The notes beneath the pieces are model-generated. The model had not been told where the DNA came from. It did no database searches and saw nothing but the letters and a program-made list of their open reading frames with translations. 64,000 bases of DNA, from contig NZ_QJRG01000034.1 in assembly GCF_004025535.1 (NCBI RefSeq), forward strand, positions 682,001-746,000, in the 5' to 3' direction. Positions 35,634-45,331 of the stretch are shown piece after piece. The translations under genes and the position numbers were made by a program. How positions within the stretch are numbered: the first letter of the stretch is position 1; every line of letters starts with the position of its first letter. Source of the DNA: Pseudomonas alkylphenolica (GTDB taxonomy: Bacteria > Pseudomonadota > Gammaproteobacteria > Pseudomonadales > Pseudomonadaceae).

Positions 35634-35663
35634 GCGGGTTGCGGCCTATCCGCCGCAACCCGC
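35634..35663 (-). terminator. hairpin after the acyl-CoA ligase gene
   Basis: A 12-bp perfect stem, GCGGGTTGCGGC with its complement around CTATCC, begins 6 nt past the ligase stop. There is no strong T-run on the minus strand, but stem strength and position fit a terminator. Confidence 0.6.
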
Positions 35664-35669
35664 CAGTAC

Positions 35670-37352
35670 TTAAAGCGTTGAAAGAAACGCGCTGTTACTG
35701 GCCTGCCACTGGGTTATGTCCAGGCGGATACGCTTCTTGTCGAGCTTGCCGACACTGGTCTTGGGAATTTCAGTAACAAGCGCGATCTGGCTGGGAATTG
35801 CCCATTTGTTGATGTGCCCAAGCTCGACGAAAGGCTTGAGGTGCTCCTTGAGTGCCTTGGCATCTACCGCCTGCCCCTCATGCACCACCAACAGCGCAAA
35901 CGGCCGCTCGCCCCACTGCGGATCGGCCACACCGACCACGGCCACTTCGCGTATTGCCGGGTGGCGGCTGATCAGGTCTTCGAGCTCCAGCGACGATATC
36001 CACTCGCCGCCGGTCTTGATCACATCCTTGATGCGGTCGCGGATATCGATCACGCCCATGCTGTCGAGCGTGGCCACATCCCCGGTGTGCAACCAGCCGC
36101 CCTGCCACAGTTCAGCGCCCTTCTCCGGCTCGCGGAAGTAGCCCATGGTCAGCCACGGCGCACGCAGCACCAGTTCACCCTGGGTCTCACCGTCAGCTGG
36201 AAGGAAATTGCCCTCGCTGTCGACAATCGCCGTCTCCACCAGCGGCACCGGCACGCCTGCCTTGATCCGGTAGGTGATGCATTCATCGTCGCTGCCGGCC
36301 AGTAACTCTTCATTGAGGTGGGCACAGGATACCAGCGGGCAGGTTTCGGACATGCCGTAGGCCGCGGTCAACTGAATGCCATGGGCGTGGGCGGCTTCGT
36401 ACAGCGCACGGTTGAGCGCGCTGCCGCCGATGATGATCTTCCAGCCGCCGAAATCCTGGGTTTGGGCGCCTTTGGCGTTGAGCAGCATCTGCAGGATGGT
36501 CGGCACGCAGTGGGAGAACGTTACCTTCTCCTTGCGCCACAGCTCGCAGAGCATCTCCGGCTCGTAACGCCCGGGGTAGACCTGCTTGACCCCCAGCATG
36601 GTGGCGACATAGGGAATGCCCCAGGCATGCACATGGAACATCGGCGTGATCGGCATGTAGACGTCATTGCTGCCGAGCAGGCGCACACTGTCGATGCTAC
36701 CGGTAACAGACGCCGCGGCCAGGGTGTGCAGCACCAGTTGCCGGTGGGTGAAATACACGCCTTTGGGGTTACCGGTGGTACCGGTGGTGTAGAAGGTGGT
36801 GGCGACCGAGTTTTCGTCGAAGTCAGGGAAGTCATACACCGGGCTGGCGGCAGCCAGCAGTTGCTCGTACTCGCCCACCAGGTTCGGCAACTCGGCGGTC
36901 TTGGCCTCGCCGTCGGTCAGCAGCAGGGTTTTCTCAACCGTGGTCAGTTGCCCGGCAATGGACTGGTAAAGGCCGACGAAATCGCTGTTGACCAGCACGA
37001 AGCGGTCATCGGCGTGGTTCATGGTGTAGAGGATCTGCTCGGGCGACAGGCGCACATTGATGGTGTGCACCACCGCGCCGATCATCGGAATGGCAAACAT
37101 GCATTCCAGGTAACGGTGGCTGTCCCAGTCCATTACCGCCACGGTGTCACCGGCCTTGACCCCGGCCTCGGTCAGCACATTGGCCAGGCGCGCGATACGC
37201 TCGTTGAGGGTCAGGTAGTTGTAGCGCAACACATCGCGATAGACGATTTCGCGGGTTTTCTCGTAACGGCTGCCCGACAGCAGCAGCCGCTTGATCAATA
37301 GCGGGAACTGATAAGCGCCCTCAGCAGGAGGAATGACACGAGTCTGCAACAT
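35670..37352 (-). CDS. AlkK-like fatty acyl-CoA ligase
   Basis: A 560-residue adenylate-forming enzyme. The ATP-binding P-loop is YTTGTTGNPKG at 188-198. The downstream motifs GWLHTGD and GGEWISSLELE and the C-terminal lysine block GKLDKK are intact. It is most like the medium-chain AlkK/FadD type. It activates a carboxylic acid to its CoA ester for beta-oxidation. Start 37352 has AAGGGA 5 nt upstream. It is upstream of the DUF1302/DUF1329 genes on the same strand and probably uses what they import; chain length is unknown. Confidence 0.85.
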   Translation of the reverse strand: MLQTRVIPPAEGAYQFPLLIKRLLLSGSRYEKTREIVYRDVLRYNYLTLNERIARLANVLTEAGVKAGDTVAVMDWDSHRYLECMFAIPMIGAVVHTINVRLSPEQILYTMNHADDRFVLVNSDFVGLYQSIAGQLTTVEKTLLLTDGEAKTAELPNLVGEYEQLLAAASPVYDFPDFDENSVATTFYTTGTTGNPKGVYFTHRQLVLHTLAAASVTGSIDSVRLLGSNDVYMPITPMFHVHAWGIPYVATMLGVKQVYPGRYEPEMLCELWRKEKVTFSHCVPTILQMLLNAKGAQTQDFGGWKIIIGGSALNRALYEAAHAHGIQLTAAYGMSETCPLVSCAHLNEELLAGSDDECITYRIKAGVPVPLVETAIVDSEGNFLPADGETQGELVLRAPWLTMGYFREPEKGAELWQGGWLHTGDVATLDSMGVIDIRDRIKDVIKTGGEWISSLELEDLISRHPAIREVAVVGVADPQWGERPFALLVVHEGQAVDAKALKEHLKPFVELGHINKWAIPSQIALVTEIPKTSVGKLDKKRIRLDITQWQASNSAFLSTL

Positions 37353-37476
37353 AGGAGTCCCTTTTCTAGAGTGCACGGGCTGGACAAGACATGACCCACT
37401 CTAGAACGCCACAACGCCGGTCAAATCAGCCAAAGGAATGATTTAACCGGCGCCAAGGATTAGTGGCAATTCACCA

Positions 37477-38106
37477 TCAATGCATTTCGGTGAAGGCGAT
37501 TTTTACCCCCAGTGCAATCAGCACAGCGCCCATGGTGCGATCAAACCAGTGCCCCATGCGCGCGAAGCCTGCGCGCACACGCTGCTGGCTGAACAACATG
37601 GCCACCAGGCAAAACCACAAGCCCGTGGCCAGCGCCAGGTACACGCCATAACCGGCCTGGATCGCCAGCGGCGTGTGCGGGTTGATGACAACGGTGAACA
37701 GCGACAGGAAGAACAGCGTCGCCTTGGGGTTCAGGCCATTGGTCATGAAACCTGCAACAAACGCGGCGCGCGGCGTGCGTTCGACCGTCGAGGCCTGAAC
37801 AGCCTCGCTGCCCGGGGCCGCAGGGCCTGCACGCAGCGCTTTGAAACCGATGTACAGCAGGTAAGCGGCTGCCAGCCATTTTAGGGCGTTGAACAGCACG
37901 ATCGACTGCGACACGATCAGGCCGATGCCCAGCAGCGAATACCCCACATGCAGGAAAATCGCCGTACCGACGCCAAAGGCAGTCCAGGTACCGGCGCGGC
38001 GCCCATGGGTAACGCTTTCGCGTACCACTACGGCGAAATCAGGACCGGGGCTGGCCACGGCCAGCAAGTGAATCAGGGCAACAGTAAGAAATTCAGCCCA
38101 GTACAT
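37477..38106 (-). CDS. LysE family amino acid exporter
   Basis: 209-residue, six-helix RhtB/LysE-type membrane protein, with the family signature SPGPDFAVVVRES near residues 20-32. AAGGAG lies 6 nt before ATG 38106. Expected to export amino acids or homoserine-lactone-like compounds; substrate unassigned. It is divergent from the following flavoprotein gene. Confidence 0.82.
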   Translation of the reverse strand: MYWAEFLTVALIHLLAVASPGPDFAVVVRESVTHGRRAGTWTAFGVGTAIFLHVGYSLLGIGLIVSQSIVLFNALKWLAAAYLLYIGFKALRAGPAAPGSEAVQASTVERTPRAAFVAGFMTNGLNPKATLFFLSLFTVVINPHTPLAIQAGYGVYLALATGLWFCLVAMLFSQQRVRAGFARMGHWFDRTMGAVLIALGVKIAFTEMH

Positions 38107-38267
38107 GGGGGCTCCTTGCGGCAGAAAGTGAACTCTAAGGAAACGCACATTACGCTCCCGACATACCAAGTAACAACCTTTGACGGACGTTGCTGCCCAC
38201 CGGCAACTTGACCCTCCTCCTAGGGGCAACCTTTACCCTCAACGCTTTGCACGACAGAGCAGACGTG

Positions 38268-38846
38268 ATGAGCAAACGTATCCTGATGGTGCTTGGCCAC
38301 CCTTCCAGCCAGAGTTTTTGCGGCGCATTGAGCAACGCCTACACAAGCAGTGCGCGAGCTGCCGGCCATGAAGTCCTGGTACTGGAACTGGGCACATTAG
38401 ACTTCGACCCGGTGTTACACGACGGCTACCGCCTGGAACAACCGCTGGAGCCCGACCTGCTGCACGCCCAATCCCTGATCAGCTGGGCCGAACACCTGGT
38501 GTTCGTGTTCCCGATCTGGTGGGGCGGTATTCCGGCACTGATGAAAGGTTTCTTCGACCGTGTCCTGCTCTCGGGTTTTGCCTTTCGATACCGGCGCAAC
38601 AGCCCCTTCCCGGAGCAACTGCTCAAAGGTCGCAGTGCCGACCTGCTGGTGTGCATGGACACACCACCCTGGTATTACCGCTGGATCCAGCGCATGCCCG
38701 GCCTGGAACAGATGCGACGCACGACCCTGCTCTTTTGTGGAATCAGGCCGCGAAAGACGTTAACGTTTGGCCCTGTCATCCGCTCAAGCACGGCACAACG
38801 CGATGCCTGGTTGCGGCAGGCGCGCACGCTGGCCGGCGCCAGGTAA
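38268..38846 (+). CDS. NAD(P)H-dependent flavin oxidoreductase (MdaB/NQO type)
   Basis: A 192-residue flavodoxin-fold protein. The FMN/FAD contact loops are visible as GHPSSQSFCGAL and FPIWWGGIPALMKGFFDRV. It resembles NAD(P)H:quinone oxidoreductases that do two-electron reduction of quinones. It is followed after 12 nt by a MerR regulator on the same strand. No clear ribosome-binding site precedes ATG 38268. Confidence 0.75.
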   Translation: MSKRILMVLGHPSSQSFCGALSNAYTSSARAAGHEVLVLELGTLDFDPVLHDGYRLEQPLEPDLLHAQSLISWAEHLVFVFPIWWGGIPALMKGFFDRVLLSGFAFRYRRNSPFPEQLLKGRSADLLVCMDTPPWYYRWIQRMPGLEQMRRTTLLFCGIRPRKTLTFGPVIRSSTAQRDAWLRQARTLAGAR

Positions 38847-38858
38847 AAAGGACGTTCG

Positions 38859-39230
38859 ATGTACATTGGCAAAGCGGCGCAGCGCTCCGGCGCCACTATC
38901 AAATGCATACGCCACTACGAGAAGATCGGCCTGCTGCCCGCCCCCCGGCGCCAGGGCAGCTACCGTATCTACGATGAGCAGAGCGTGGCGCTGGTGAGCC
39001 TGATCAAGTGCGCACAAAAACTCGGTTTCAGCCTCAAGCAGATGCAGGCCATAGTCGGCGATAACGGCCCCGGCGAACTGCCATTGCTGCGTATCCGCCA
39101 GGCCATTGCCAACCGTAAGGCCCAGTTGCAGGCCCAGCTGGCTGAACTGCAGCAGCAACACCAGCACCTGCTGGCCTTCGAAGCCAGCCTTGAGCAGACC
39201 CGTTACGATTGTTTCACCTACCCGGCCTGA
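38859..39230 (+). CDS. MerR family regulator
   Basis: A 123-residue MerR-type protein: N-terminal helix-turn-helix and wing (IGKAAQRSGATIKCIRHYEK), then a coiled-coil dimer helix. Three Cys are present (two early, one in YDCFTYPA near the end), but there is no metal-loop pair typical of CueR or ZntR. It probably controls the co-oriented quinone reductase gene in response to thiol-reactive or redox stress; this is inference. AAAAGGA precedes its ATG. Confidence 0.8.
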   Translation: MYIGKAAQRSGATIKCIRHYEKIGLLPAPRRQGSYRIYDEQSVALVSLIKCAQKLGFSLKQMQAIVGDNGPGELPLLRIRQAIANRKAQLQAQLAELQQQHQHLLAFEASLEQTRYDCFTYPA

Positions 39231-39257
39231 GCCCAACCGCTACTTACTGGAGCGTCC

Positions 39258-40223
39258 ATGTCCACCTTTCGCCGCGCCGTATTCCTCGACCACCATTCCC
39301 TGGACCTGGGCGACCTCAGCCTGGATCGCCTGGGCGATTGCTTCGACGAGCTGCAGTTGTATCCGTCCACTACCCCCGAGCAGGTGGCAGAGCGTCTGCA
39401 GGGCGCGACGGTGGCGATCAGCAACAAGGTGCTGATCGACGCCGACGCCCTCGCCGCCAGCCCCGACCTGAAGCTGATCCTGGTCGCCGCCACCGGCACC
39501 AACAACGTTGACCTGCAGGCTGCTCGCGCCCAAGGTGTCGTGGTCAGCAACTGCCAGGGCTATGGCACCCCCTCGGTGGCCCAGCACACCTTGGCGTTGC
39601 TGCTGGCCCTGGCCACGCGCCTGCCGGACTATCAACAGGCGGTTGCCGAAGGACACTGGGCCCGGGCCAAGCAGTTCTGTCTCCTCGACTTCCCGATCGT
39701 CGAGCTGGAGGGCAAAACCCTCGGCATGCTCGGTCATGGTGAACTGGGCGGCGCCGTGGCACGCCTGGCCGAAGCCTTTGGCATGCGCGTACTGCTCGGG
39801 CAATTACCGGGTCGCCCACCTCGCGAAGACCGCTTGCCGCTGGACGAACTGTTACCGCAAATCGATGCACTGACCTTGCACTGCCCGCTCAACGAACACA
39901 CTCGCAACCTGATCGGCGCCCACGAGCTGGCCCTGCTGAAACCGGGCGCCTTTGTCGTCAACACCGCGAGGGGCGGGCTGATCGACGAGCAGGCCCTGGC
40001 TGACAGTCTGCGCGCAGGTCACCTGGGCGGCGCCGCCACTGACGTGCTGAGCGTCGAGCCGCCGGTCCATGGCAACCCGCTGCTGGCAGCCGATATCCCG
40101 CGCCTGATCGTTACCCCCCACAGCGCCTGGGGTGCGGTTGAATCGCGGCAACGTATCGTCGAACAGCTGAGCGAGAACGCCGAGGCGTTTTTTGCCGGTA
40201 GCCCGCGCCGACAGGTCGGCTAA
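39258..40223 (+). CDS. D-2-hydroxyacid dehydrogenase (glycerate dehydrogenase type)
   Basis: A 321-residue NAD-dependent enzyme of the D-isomer-specific 2-hydroxyacid dehydrogenase family. The Rossmann motif GHGELG is at 159-164, and catalytic residues R238, E267 and H288 are present. It is closest in pattern to hydroxypyruvate reductase / glycerate dehydrogenase. GGAG lies 6 nt before the ATG, 27 nt past the MerR gene. It reduces hydroxypyruvate or glyoxylate, by family. Confidence 0.85.
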   Translation: MSTFRRAVFLDHHSLDLGDLSLDRLGDCFDELQLYPSTTPEQVAERLQGATVAISNKVLIDADALAASPDLKLILVAATGTNNVDLQAARAQGVVVSNCQGYGTPSVAQHTLALLLALATRLPDYQQAVAEGHWARAKQFCLLDFPIVELEGKTLGMLGHGELGGAVARLAEAFGMRVLLGQLPGRPPREDRLPLDELLPQIDALTLHCPLNEHTRNLIGAHELALLKPGAFVVNTARGGLIDEQALADSLRAGHLGGAATDVLSVEPPVHGNPLLAADIPRLIVTPHSAWGAVESRQRIVEQLSENAEAFFAGSPRRQVG

Positions 40224-40273
40224 GCCGCGTCCGGCTCTGGTAAACTGCGCCATTTTTTCAGGAGCCGCCATCC

Positions 40274-41272
40274 ATGGACCCGCGCAGTGAAGTGTTGCTT
40301 CGTCAGGCCGAGCTTTTTCAGGGCTCGCTGCTGCTTGCCGGCCTGCCCGCCGATGACCTGCTCGGCAAGCTGCCAGCTGCACAGGGCTGGAGCTGGCATG
40401 CCGGTGACCAGGCAGCGCTCGATGCACGCTTTGCCGGGCGCAGCCATTTCGGTGTAGAGGCACCCGGCGAGGGTTTTGACGCGGCGGTTCTGTTCCTGCC
40501 CAAGTCGCGCGACCTGGCCAACTACTTGCTCAACGCCCTGGCATCGCGCCTGAGCGGACGAACACTGTACCTGGTCGGGGAAAAACGGGGAGGCATCGAA
40601 GGCGCGGCCAAACAGCTGCACGCCTTTGGCAAACCCCGCAAGCTTGATAGCGCCCGCCACTGCCAGCTCTGGCAAGTCACGGTCGAGCACGCGCCTGAGG
40701 CCAAGCCGCTGGAAAGCCTCGCCGAGCACTTCGAGCTGGAGCAGGCTGACGGGCCGCTGAAGATCGTCAGCCTGCCTGGCGTATTCAGCCATGGCCGCCT
40801 GGACCGCGGCAGCGCCCTGCTCCTGGAGAACCTTGATCAACTACCGGTCGGCCATGTTCTGGACTTCGGCTGTGGTGCCGGCGTGCTCGGCGCCGCGATC
40901 AAGCGCCGCTACCCGCACAGCCGGATCACCCTGCTGGATGTCGACGCCTTCGCCGTTGCCAGCAGCCGCCTGACCCTGGCTGCCAACGGCCTGGAAGGCG
41001 AAGTGATCTGCGGTGATGGCATCGATGCCGCGCCGCGTGATCTGGACGTGATCCTGAGCAACCCGCCGTTCCATACCGGCGTGCACACCAATTACCAGGC
41101 TTCGGAAAACCTGCTGAGAAAATCAGCAGATCATCTGAAAAAAGGTGGGGAAATACGCCTGGTGGCCAACAGCTTCCTGCGCTATCAACCGTTGATCGAA
41201 GAGGCGTTGGGCAATTGCCGGATACGCGCCGAAGGACAAGGCTTTCGCATCTACCAGGCAACACGCGGATAA
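40274..41272 (+). CDS. rsmC: 16S rRNA (guanine-1207) N2-methyltransferase RsmC
   Basis: A 332-residue duplicated methyltransferase. The N-terminal half is a degenerate Rossmann domain; the C-terminal half carries the SAM motif [11 protein letters not shown] and the catalytic NPPF (near residue 263), which acts on guanine exocyclic nitrogen. It modifies G1207 of 16S rRNA in the 30S subunit. AGGAG is 8 nt before the ATG. The downstream riboswitch region begins right after its stop codon. Confidence 0.93.
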   Translation: MDPRSEVLLRQAELFQGSLLLAGLPADDLLGKLPAAQGWSWHAGDQAALDARFAGRSHFGVEAPGEGFDAAVLFLPKSRDLANYLLNALASRLSGRTLYLVGEKRGGIEGAAKQLHAFGKPRKLDSARHCQLWQVTVEHAPEAKPLESLAEHFELEQADGPLKIVSLPGVFSHGRLDRGSALLLENLDQLPVGHVLDFGCGAGVLGAAIKRRYPHSRITLLDVDAFAVASSRLTLAANGLEGEVICGDGIDAAPRDLDVILSNPPFHTGVHTNYQASENLLRKSADHLKKGGEIRLVANSFLRYQPLIEEALGNCRIRAEGQGFRIYQATRG

Positions 41273-41289
41273 AATCAGCGCTTGCCGAA

Positions 41290-41517
41290 ACGGATTTGCC
41301 TAGGCAGAATCCGCTCCGTCCTAGGGGAGTAGTCTCCCGCGAGCGCCCAGCTCGCCCGGTACGCGTCAACATACTTGGTCCACAGACCATGGCGCGTGCG
41401 ACCCACGGTCCGCACAGACGGACCCAGGGTTTGACAAGACCTATGACACGCACACCTTACCCGGGGCGGGAAGGCTGTACGTGTCATAGCCGTGTCGACC
41501 CGCCCCCGTAGGAATCC
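41290..41517 (+). promoter_or_regulatory. yybP-ykoY manganese riboswitch leader
   Basis: The 247-nt gap before the UPF0016 gene holds the two conserved yybP-ykoY elements: GGGGAGTAG at 41324-41332 and GTCAACATACTTGG at 41365-41378. TAGG (41322-41325) can pair with CCTA (41440-41443) to close the aptamer. A second hairpin, CTATGACACG with CGTGTCATAG (41441-41489), uses the same CTA, so the two folds compete. CGGGGCGGG (41462-41470) can also pair with CCCGCCCC just upstream of the ribosome-binding site. Mn2+ binding should release expression of the exporter; the mechanism (transcription or translation) is inferred only. Confidence 0.88.
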
Positions 41518-41519
41518 TG

Positions 41520-42107
41520 ATGCTGGAATCATTGCTCATACCGACCGCAATCGTGGCCCTCGCCGAAATTGGCGACAAGACCCAATTGCTCGCGCTCATC
41601 CTCGCTGCCCGCTTTCGCAAGCCCTGGCCGATCATTGCCGGCATCATTGCCGCGACCCTGGCCAACCATGCCGCAGCCGGTGCCGTCGGCGCCTGGTTCA
41701 GTACCTTCTTCTCCGCCGCGACCCTGCACTGGATTCTGGCTGCGAGCTTTGCCGCCACCGCGCTATGGACACTGATCCCGGACAAAATGGACGATGACGA
41801 AGCCAGCACCGCGCGCCGCTTCGGCCCGTTCCTGACAACGCTGATCGCCTTCTTTATCGCTGAAATCGGTGACAAGACCCAGGTTGCCACCGTGATGCTG
41901 GCTGCCCAGTATCCGCACCTGATCATGGTGATTATCGGTACCACCCTGGGCATGCTGATTGCCAACGTACCGGTGGTGCTGGCGGGCAACTTTGCCGCCG
42001 AGAAGCTGCCGCTGACCCTGATTCGCCGCCTGGCTTCGGCTGCGTTCTTTGTACTGGCCGCAGTGGCGGTGTACTCGGCAATGGAAGTCAGTGGCTGGAT
42101 TAGCTGA
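41520..42107 (+). CDS. UPF0016 (GDT1/TMEM165) family manganese exporter
   Basis: A 195-residue, six-helix membrane protein with two copies of the family motif E-x-G-D-K-T/S: EIGDKTQLL (about 16-24) and EIGDKTQVA (about 115-123). The acidic pairs form the cation path. The Mn2+ riboswitch in its leader supports Mn2+ export as its role. AGGA lies 6 nt before the ATG. Confidence 0.88.
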   Translation: MLESLLIPTAIVALAEIGDKTQLLALILAARFRKPWPIIAGIIAATLANHAAAGAVGAWFSTFFSAATLHWILAASFAATALWTLIPDKMDDDEASTARRFGPFLTTLIAFFIAEIGDKTQVATVMLAAQYPHLIMVIIGTTLGMLIANVPVVLAGNFAAEKLPLTLIRRLASAAFFVLAAVAVYSAMEVSGWIS

Positions 42108-42122
42108 CGCCGTGGTGAATTC

Positions 42123-42174
42123 ATCGCCGGCAAGCCACCCCCTACAGGCCTGTAGAGGCTGGCTTGCCGGCGAT
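42123..42174. repeat. large inverted repeat between convergent genes
   Basis: ATCGCCGGCAAGCCA and its exact complement TGGCTTGCCGGCGAT flank an inner palindrome, CTACAGGCCTGTAG. Together they form a long cruciform-like hairpin between the UPF0016 and M48 genes. This is a REP-like element and probably also a bidirectional terminator. Confidence 0.75.
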
Positions 42175-42188
42175 AAGCACTGCGAGGT

Positions 42189-43004
42189 TTACTTCTTCGC
42201 CTGCTCGTACAACGGCATCACTTTCGGAATCGCTGCCTGCAACGCGGCCTGACGGCTTGAAGACGCCGGGTGGGTGCTCATGAACTCGGGCTGCGAACCA
42301 CCGGATGCCGCGGCCATCTTGTCCCACAGGGTGATCGCGGCATTGGGGTTGTAACCTGCTCGCGCCGCCAGCTCCAGGCCGATCAGGTCGGCTTCGTTCT
42401 CGTTTGCACGGCTGTTGGGCAGGGTCATGCTGTACTGCACCACCGTGTCGGCAATTGCCAGGCTGTCCTGCCCCAGGCCCAACAAGGCGCCAGCGCCCTG
42501 ACGGGCCATCTGTATCCCGTAGGCCTTGGACATGGCTTCACGGCCATGTTCACGCAAAGCGTGAGCAATTTCATGGCCCATGACCGCAGCGATTTCATCA
42601 TCGCTCAACTTGAGCTTGTCGATCAGCCCGGTATAGAAAAAGATCTTGCCGCCAGGCCCGCAGTTGGCGTTTAGCTCATCGCTCTTGATCAGGTTCACTT
42701 CCCAGTTCCACTGCGCCGCATCCGGACGGAATTTCGGCGCCTGGGCGATCAGACGGTCGGCAATGACCTGAACCCGCTTGGCTTCTGCACTGGTCTTGTC
42801 GAGCACACCCTTGCTCGACGCTTCGCCGAGGGTTTGCTGATATGACTGCGCATACATCTGGTTGACCTCATCGGTCGACAGCATGCTGAACATGTATTGC
42901 TTACGCTCGACACCCACGGCGCCGCCGCTGGTGGTGTTCACCGCCTGGCATCCAGCAAGCAGTACGCTGGCGCTCAGGGCGCCGTATACAAATAACCTAC
43001 GCAT
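42189..43004 (-). CDS. M48 family periplasmic metalloprotease lipoprotein
   Basis: A 271-residue lipoprotein: lipobox LLAGC with Cys19, zinc site HEIAH at 144-148 and the third ligand in NENEAD (E204). It resembles LoiP/YggG, which degrade damaged outer-membrane proteins. Start 43004 is chosen for its GGAG and the signal sequence; the frame is open for 87 codons upstream, but that stretch looks non-coding. Confidence 0.88.
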   Translation of the reverse strand: MRRLFVYGALSASVLLAGCQAVNTTSGGAVGVERKQYMFSMLSTDEVNQMYAQSYQQTLGEASSKGVLDKTSAEAKRVQVIADRLIAQAPKFRPDAAQWNWEVNLIKSDELNANCGPGGKIFFYTGLIDKLKLSDDEIAAVMGHEIAHALREHGREAMSKAYGIQMARQGAGALLGLGQDSLAIADTVVQYSMTLPNSRANENEADLIGLELAARAGYNPNAAITLWDKMAAASGGSQPEFMSTHPASSSRQAALQAAIPKVMPLYEQAKK

Positions 43005-43158
43005 GAAAACACTCCATTCGAACATGCCGCGTATCGTAGGCCGACTGGATTGCGCCCGCCACATTCCCGGCGAAGATTTCTCCAGGCGGCGCTCATGCTT
43101 TGACGGACAAGGGCCGATAACGCAAGGCAGACGACTTTTCTTGCGCGTGGAGCCCTTC

Positions 43159-45300
43159 ATGAAGTTCAGGTCGATCCAGTTTTCCGTCGCCGCCCTGGCC
43201 GGTGCCATTGTCTTAAGCATAGTTGCCGCGCTGGTGCTGTACGCGGTGTATTCCGGCCAGCGCACTCAGGAGCTGGTGCAGACCCGCACCCAGCAACAAT
43301 TCGAGGCCCTGATCCAGCAACGCCTGACGGCGCTGGCACGCACGCAGGTTAGCGAAATCCAGCGCGGCCTGGAGGCGCCTTTGCTGATCGCCCGCGGGCT
43401 GGCCACCAACAACGCCATGCTGGGCATGAAAGACGCCAACGGCGCAGCGCTGTTGAAGATCGAACGCGAACAGCTGATTGCCCTGCTCAAACAAACTGCC
43501 ATCAGCAACCCGTTGATCCTTGGCACGTACCTGGGCTGGGAAGCAGGCGCCCTGGACCATGATGACAGCCGCTACATTGGCACCTCCATCACCGGGATCG
43601 ACAGCACCACCGGGCGCTTCCTGCCGTGGTGGTTTCGCAACGATGACGGCAGCCTGGGCCTGGACAAACTGGTCGACGTCAACGACCAGACCCTCCTCGC
43701 CACCGGCGTGCGCGCCAGTGAGTATTACCTGTGCTCGCGCGATTCCCGAAAGGCCTGCGTGATTGACCCGGCGCCCTATAAAGTAGGCGACAAAGTGGTC
43801 ATGCTCGCCTCGTTCGTCGAACCCATCCTGATCGACGGCCAGTTCCAGGGCATCGCCGGTGCCGACCTGTCGGTAAACTTCATTCAGGAACTGCTCAACG
43901 CCGCTGACAAACAGCTCTACGACGGCGCTGGCGAACTCGCGCTGGTTTCCGGCAACGGCCGCCTGGTGGCATTCACCAAAGACCCCGGTAAATTTGGCGA
44001 GAAAGCCAGTGATGCCCTCGATGCCAGCGTCGCGGCGACCCTGAGCCAGCTGAGCGGCGAAAACCTTCACTATGAGGTCAACCAGGACGCCGGCCGCATC
44101 GAGTTGTACCTGCCGTTCAAGATCGGCAATACCGACGCGCGCTGGACCCTGTTGCTGGAACTGCCAATCAGCGCGGTGATGGCTGATGTAAAAACCCTGC
44201 AGGATGAGCTCAGCGCGCAGCGCAGTACCGACATTACCGGCATGACCCTGATGGGCCTGGGCATTGCCGCCCTTGGCCTGCTGGTAATCTGGCTACTGGC
44301 CCACGGCATTGCCCGGCCACTGCGCCAGATGGTGACCATGCTCGACGACATCGCCCAGGGCGAAGGCGACCTGACCCGCCGTCTGAGCAGCGACCGCGCC
44401 GACGAACTGGGCTCGATTGCCAAGGGCTTCAATACTTTCCTGGCCAAGCTGCAGGCAATGATCAGCCAGGTCGTGGCCTCGGTGCAGAAAGTCAGCGACT
44501 CCTCGGAGCACACCGCCGACATCGCCATCCGCACCAACCAGGGCGTGCACAAGCAGATGGCCGAAATTGACCTGGTCGCCACTGCCGTGCACGAAATGAC
44601 CGCCACCGCCCAGGACGTGGCGCGCAATGCCACCCACGCCGCGCAAGCCGCCAGCAACGCCGACCAGGCCGCGCATCAAGGGCTGCAGATCGTGCGCACC
44701 ACGTCGGACTCGATCAGTGCCCTGGCACAAGAGATCGGCCGGGCCGTGGGTGTCGTGCAAACCCTGGCCCGCGACAGCGAAAACATCAACGCAATCCTCA
44801 CCGCCATCCGCGCCATCGCCGAGCAGACCAACCTGCTGGCGCTCAATGCCGCCATCGAGGCGGCGCGCGCCGGTGAACAGGGACGCGGCTTTGCCGTGGT
44901 CGCCGATGAAGTGCGCAACCTGGCGCAAAAGACCCAGCAAGCCACTGAAGAAATTCAGCAGATGATCCAGCAACTGCAACAAGGCACCCGCGATGTGGTG
45001 CGGGTCATGGAAGACAGCCAGGGCAAGACCGACATCAGCGTGCAGCAGGCTGCGCGCGCTGCAGAGGCCCTGGAGAGCATCACCCAGGCGGTTTCGGTGA
45101 TCAATGACATGAACACCCAGATTGCCAGCGCTGCCGAAGAGCAGAGCGCGGTGGCCGAGGACATCAACCGCAACGTGATCAATATTGGCCAGGTCGCCAA
45201 CGAAGTGGCTGGCGGGGCTGACGAGTCGAGTAACGCCAGTGCCGAGCTGACCAAGCTGGCCGAGCAGCAGCGCCGGCTGATCAATCAGTTCAGGGTCTGA
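43159..45300 (+). CDS. methyl-accepting chemotaxis protein with dCache sensor
   Basis: A 713-residue transmembrane chemoreceptor. Helix 1 is at about 8-30. A periplasmic double-Cache-like ligand domain follows to about 355, helix 2 is at about 358-380, then HAMP and a cytoplasmic signalling domain with the conserved hairpin tip ([20 protein letters not shown] near 550-570). The pocket region contains a [11 protein letters not shown] segment that is unlike the amino-acid motif known for dCache receptors, so the ligand is unpredicted. GGAG precedes ATG 43159. Confidence 0.87.
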   Translation: MKFRSIQFSVAALAGAIVLSIVAALVLYAVYSGQRTQELVQTRTQQQFEALIQQRLTALARTQVSEIQRGLEAPLLIARGLATNNAMLGMKDANGAALLKIEREQLIALLKQTAISNPLILGTYLGWEAGALDHDDSRYIGTSITGIDSTTGRFLPWWFRNDDGSLGLDKLVDVNDQTLLATGVRASEYYLCSRDSRKACVIDPAPYKVGDKVVMLASFVEPILIDGQFQGIAGADLSVNFIQELLNAADKQLYDGAGELALVSGNGRLVAFTKDPGKFGEKASDALDASVAATLSQLSGENLHYEVNQDAGRIELYLPFKIGNTDARWTLLLELPISAVMADVKTLQDELSAQRSTDITGMTLMGLGIAALGLLVIWLLAHGIARPLRQMVTMLDDIAQGEGDLTRRLSSDRADELGSIAKGFNTFLAKLQAMISQVVASVQKVSDSSEHTADIAIRTNQGVHKQMAEIDLVATAVHEMTATAQDVARNATHAAQAASNADQAAHQGLQIVRTTSDSISALAQEIGRAVGVVQTLARDSENINAILTAIRAIAEQTNLLALNAAIEAARAGEQGRGFAVVADEVRNLAQKTQQATEEIQQMIQQLQQGTRDVVRVMEDSQGKTDISVQQAARAAEALESITQAVSVINDMNTQIASAAEEQSAVAEDINRNVINIGQVANEVAGGADESSNASAELTKLAEQQRRLINQFRV

Positions 45301-45313
45301 AGACATGCAACTC

Positions 45314-45330
45314 GCCGGCCTCAGGCCGGC
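45314..45330. terminator. GC-rich hairpin with direct repeats
   Basis: GCCGGC-CTCAG-GCCGGC follows the chemoreceptor stop by 14 nt and is itself continued by two more copies of CAGGCCGGCGT that run into the end of the convergent SRAP gene. A likely terminator for the chemoreceptor, without a T-run. Confidence 0.4.
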
Positions 45331-45331
45331 G

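Larger units (their letters stand above)
35337..35669. other. 333-nt gene-free gap (DUF1302 / ligase)
   Basis: No coding feature is seen. The gap holds a Crp/Vfr-like site at 35523-35538 and the ligase terminator hairpin at 35634-35663. The remainder, near the DUF1302 start, should carry its promoter; no convincing -10/-35 pair could be picked by eye. Confidence 0.6.
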
